Position numbers and translations under genes: made by a program
Assembly (NCBI GenBank): GCA_004802725.1
Contig: SGPM01000029.1
Span: 1-64,000, forward strand
Source of the DNA: Antrodiella citrinella
Lineage: Eukaryota > Basidiomycota > Agaricomycetes > Polyporales > Steccherinaceae
DNA: 64,000 nt
Reading direction: 5' to 3'
Notes under the pieces: model-generated
Database searches by the model: none
What the model was told of the DNA's origin: nothing
The model's input: only the letters and a program-made list of their open reading frames with translations
Shown: in pieces, positions 60,612-64,000 of the stretch
Position numbering within the stretch: the stretch's first letter is position 1
Layout: every line of letters starts with the position of its first letter

Positions 60612-61196
60612 TCATGTCACTCCTTTCGCCTAGTCGATTGTGTTGGTAGGTTAACGTGGTGTTTGAAGATTTAACACACTAGAGCTATACAAGTGAAGGA
60701 AGATCTGATATTGAAGATTTCCCTATGGTACGGAGTAAGAATAGATGGGTAGTAGTAGGTACAGTATGTACATTTCCGTGACGGCAACGAAACTCAGCGA
60801 GGCAGGAGACACGGCACAAAATAATAAAAATATCGGCTACAATAGTCACCCAAGACGATAAGGATACGACACTTGCACCCCAAAAACTATGTATACAAGC
60901 AAAAGAGGGGGTTCGAGGACAGGAGGTTTTGGATACATCGAATGAATGAGCAGACAGCGTTCAAGACAGGGCGTGATTGATGCGCAGAACTGAGGTCGTG
61001 AGGGGGATGTGGAATGATCGTAGGTCGTGGCAAATATGTCCGAGACTTGGGGCGTACGTACATAATGGTATAAGATATAGGACGGAGATCCGTGACTGAG
61101 TGAACCTGGAAGCGGAGATACAAAAAAAGTGGAATTATGTGCAGCGAAGATCGATTTGCGGAAGACACGAGGAAGCCCACCCGGTGTTTTGCAGGA
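60612..61196. other. Convergent 3' intergenic region, NOC3 / TEA factor
   Basis: 585 nt between stop codons with no coding signal; the TEA gene's 3' UTR likely takes most of it (AT-rich, with aataataaaaat near 60820). Confidence 0.45.
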
Positions 61197-62960
61197 TTAA
61201 CGATGACCGGCGTAGATCACGCTCGCGGAGGAAGTCGCGGTGAGCTGAGGAGGGGAGGAGTCGGTCCTGTACATCGAAGGCGAAAACGAGTAGTCTTCCA
61301 GAAGAGCGGTGTTCGGGTGCGGATGCGAGACCATCGGGCCACTGGCCTCCATCGGAATGAAGGAGGTCCCGAACGATGCGCTCTGCGGAAAGGTTGGAGG
61401 CGAAATGGGGGGCGTAGAAGCGTGCACAGGGACAGCCACCTGCGGCGACTGTGTGGTTCGTTTTGGCTGCGGCTTATACTTCTGGAAATCGACAATCTCC
61501 ACCGAGGGTGGGCTTCCTGGGGCCGTGCGCTCGATGTGATAGACGAAGGCGGCCACGATGACGCCGTCAATAGCGATCTGCTGAGTGACATTGTCTTGGT
61601 CTGAAACGACGGAGATGACAATTTCGGGATGGACGGAACCGCGTCAGAACAGGAAGTATGATAGATTGAAAACAGTGATGAGCACAGAGGATCAGGATAT
61701 CAAAAGAAATGAGAGCGTACCGGGAGGCAGCCATTTGCATCGGCTCAAAGACGATTCCGGGAGAAAGCAGGTCACAGCTCGTGGTGGGAGGTCGGTGGAA
61801 GGAAGAGATGGGTTCACTTCAAGATACCCGACCTCTTGGCTGATGCAATTCGAGCCTGCAGAGCTCTTCGTGATGACCTTTGCTTCCGACATCCACATGT
61901 CCGAAAAGGTCACAGCAGCTTGGAAGCCGTGCAGATTGGGATGGCTGTGGAGATCATCGATACACGATATACCCATCCTGACGCGAATGAGAATGCTCGT
62001 GGCCTCCGGATTGCGAGATGTGACAGGCATTGTCAAGTGGAGTCGGTCGATGTCAGCAGTGAAGGGCACCATGCCTTCTGCCCAGAGAGAGAGGCTGAGT
62101 ACCCGGACCTGCGGGGCATGCGGGTATGGTGGAAACAGAGGGGAGAGATCGCTGTCACTTGCAGAGCTTTGTGAAGTCTGAGGTAGGTTGAACAAGGTGG
62201 GGTGCATATGAAGAGGTTCAAGTTTGACTGGAGGTCGTGGCCTGTTCCTATTAGAGATCGGAGGCGAAGGGGGAGAAAACGAATAAGGGAGTTCCAGAGA
62301 GGAAGGAGAAGAGATCGGGTAGTCGATCCCGGGACTGTGGTTGCCCATGGTGGTCTCTGGTGATATGAACTGCGGCAAAACAACGTTGGAGGGAAGGTAG
62401 GCCGGGAACTCTCCAACTGCAGAGTTGGGGGTGGAGGAAGCGGATGCTTGTTGATCATCTGCGAGCTCTGAGCCAGGAGTGCTCGGCGTGCCCGCTTTCT
62501 TGGGGGAAGCGAGTAGGCCATCCTCTTGGAACAGTTCTTCGCCTCCGGCCACGAGATGGTATTCTACGATAGAACATGATCGTTAGCTTGAGAAGACAAC
62601 GAGATAGAATGGAAAACTTACCTGCTTCACCCCTCCACATATTCCGGAGGACTTGGATGTGGCTGGCAACCTGCTTCTTACTGCGCTCGATGCCGTGCTT
62701 TTTGAGATGATCGACGAGGAACTGGTTGCGCCAACGACTACGACCACGAGAATATGTTGCCCAGGGAGACTCCCAGTAGTCTTTCAAGCCTGTTGAGGGT
62801 TAGGGACGGTTCGGAGATGTGGGCAGACGAGGGTGCAGATACCTTGAACGAACAGTTTCTCGACGTCCTCGGACCATACCTCCCTCCCGTCTTTGAGTAG
62901 CTTGTGGTGCTTACGCTGTGGGGTGAGGGACTTGAGATTTCCGAAGAACGCGTCGCTCAT
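61197..62960 (-). CDS. TEA/ATTS-domain transcription factor (Tec1/AbaA type)
   Basis: DNA-binding regulator; relatives control filamentation and conidiation in fungi. Exons 62960-62843, 62789-62622, 62563-61721 and 61600-61197 give 510 residues. The TEA domain spans about residues 12-85: TPQRKHHKLLKDGREVW, LKDYWESPWATYSRGRSRW, FLVDHLKKHGIERSKKQVAS and HIQVLRNMW, matching the three-helix fold with the last helix reading DNA. A Pro/Ser-rich middle, an immunoglobulin-like conserved stretch (VLSLSLWAEGMVPF to FHSDMWM-like) and a low-complexity tail follow. The frame stays open upstream to ATGs at 63071 and 63233, so the N-terminus may be longer. Intron 3 is 114 nt. The upstream region is long, as for a regulated regulator. 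Confidence 0.9.
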
Positions 62961-63827
62961 CGCGGATGATGGTCTGGAGCAGGACCTAGGGGATGGGGAA
63001 GAGGGGATGGGGATGGGGGACGAGTGAGACAAAGTGCTATGAAGTACGCGTTTCTGCGCGTGACGGGACATTACGACTAAGTAGCGGAGGGGAAGCGTGA
63101 GTCTTTGTAGAGCAATAAATGGGAAGATGAAAGAGGACGGAAGGAGGGAAAGGGCCGACGAAACACCGCGCCTTTTATGTAGAGACGGGGAGTACTGACG
63201 CCAGATATGGGAGGAGGAGGCTGGACTGGTCACCCGCGAAAGACGCGTTTGTGAGGCTGACTTGGGATCGGAGGCGGCTACTTAAGTAGCATGCTAAGGC
63301 GAGGTCTACGAGTCAGTTTGAGGGTGGAATGGAGTGGGCTTTGAAGTCAAGACGCACCGAGCGCGTTCCTTGTTGCCGGGTAGGCTGTTTGGAGGATAGT
63401 GTCCGAAGGTTGGTATCCATGTGGCGAGTGTGTATCGTCCTCAGCATTCCTCCGAATGAATCGCTCGTTGAGTGGGCTGTTGTGCTCGACGTCGAGTGGG
63501 CTGTTGTGCTCGACGTCGAGTGTCGTGCTCAGCGTCGAGTCACCCAGCGAGCACAGCGGTGCATCCAGCGGCACGGCGCTGACCATCCTTTGAGCCTTCC
63601 GAATGCGGACGACGCAGAAACAAACGTCCAGATTCAGCACACACCGAACACAATAAACGATCCCCGGTCCGTCCATCTGTCAACGTGTGCGACTGACCCT
63701 GACCGCTTTGACATCCCACTTCACCCTCCGACCAGCTCCGTTTCAGCCAGCGCGCAGAATGCACGTAGCCGGCCGTCGGAGGCTCAAGTTTCATGTGCCC
63801 ATCGTCCGCTCATGCACAACTTCCTGC
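62961..63827. other. Divergent promoter region, TEA factor / VPS23
   Basis: 867 nt that include a possible N-terminal extension of the TEA gene (62961-63233), C/T-rich leader sequence and a tandem repeat at 63470-63536. No other gene supported. Confidence 0.45.
63470..63536 (+). repeat. 24-bp tandem repeat
   Basis: Two perfect units at 63470-63493 and 63494-63517 (beginning gagtgggctgttgtgctcg and ending acgtc), followed by a shorter degenerate third unit to 63536. It lies between two divergent genes and contains repeated palindromic cgacgtcg cores that resemble ACGT-type bZIP sites. Confidence 0.8.
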
Positions 63828-64000
63828 ATGGCTACGACATCAGAATCTTTGACTCAAAAATGGCTGCGTCAGAACATTCATCTCTACACTCACAAGGAGA
63901 CCGTCTACGCCCAGGTCGACGCTACCCTCTCCCGATTCTCCACCTTGCGACCAAAGACGGATGTCTACAGTTCAGTCCATCAACGCGTTCTCCAGCAATC
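63828..64000 (+). CDS. VPS23/TSG101 ESCRT-I subunit, 5' part only
   Basis: ESCRT-I component that binds ubiquitinated cargo through an N-terminal UEV domain. The first exon, 63828-63969, encodes MATTSESLTQKWLRQNIHLY, then THKETVYAQVDATLSRF and LRPKTDVY, which is the opening of the UEV fold. A gttcag donor at 63970 follows in phase 1, and the rest of the gene lies beyond the window. The start codon is the first ATG in frame. Confidence 0.83.
   Translation, partial: MATTSESLTQKWLRQNIHLYTHKETVYAQVDATLSRFSTLRPKTDVYSSVHQRVLQQ

Noticed and set aside
61137..62181. Plus-strand frames of 112-198 codons over the TEA factor exons
   Set aside because: Antisense shadows; the minus-strand frame carries the conserved sequence and correct splice sites.

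Overview
The window looks like nuclear DNA from an agaricomycete (mushroom-forming basidiomycete) fungus. Genes are dense and lie on both strands. Most are split by many 50-65 nt introns with GTRNGY-AG borders, and several product families are typical of that group (UPF0658 membrane protein, TEA/ATTS factor, conserved secreted GPI-type protein, small CGH cysteine-rich proteins). I saw no tRNA, rRNA, CRISPR array, intact transposon or prokaryotic feature. Exon coordinates were joined by hand from splice signals, reading frame and family conservation; no alignment was run.

Layout. 0.3-6.4 kb: a HOOK-interacting FHIP protein (+), a DNAJC9-like J-protein (-) and a small secreted protein (+). 6.7-10.9 kb (-): an UPF0658 Golgi-type membrane protein built from 16 exons, and a SET methyltransferase. 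11.2-20.9 kb: a YMR226C-like SDR (+), a 1200-residue disordered protein (-), an EMB8/YheT-type alpha/beta hydrolase (+), an RWDD1/Gir2 protein (-) and mitochondrial bS21m (+). 21-31.7 kb is looser: two tiny Cys/His-rich CGH proteins, a conserved fungal protein with two apparent frameshifts, a cyclin of the K/T/Ctk2 group, RNase P/MRP subunit POP4 and an uncertain 233-residue model. 31.7-35.6 kb: eIF2B-alpha (-), a gene-poor stretch and a single-exon unknown gene (+). 36.8-50.3 kb (+): an unusually long XMAP215/CKAP5-type TOG protein, then two tandem glycerol-3-phosphate acyltransferase paralogs. 50.5-64 kb: methionine aminopeptidase 1 (-), an FAD monooxygenase (+), APC5 (-), NOC3 (+, with a C-terminal frameshift), a TEA/ATTS transcription factor (-) and the 5' end of a VPS23/TSG101 gene (+).

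The genes are mostly unrelated housekeeping functions: translation (MetAP1, eIF2B-alpha, Gir2), RNA and ribosome work (POP4, NOC3, bS21m), transcription and cell cycle (cyclin, TEA factor, APC5), microtubules and trafficking (TOG protein, FHIP, VPS23) and lipid synthesis (two GPATs). There is no secondary-metabolite or defence cluster. The most notable signals are structural: microexons of 2, 3, 9, 12 and 12 nt; a probable GC-AG intron; a stop codon split by an intron; a tandem acyltransferase duplication with conserved exon lengths; and three apparent single-base frameshifts that may be sequence errors or real lesions.
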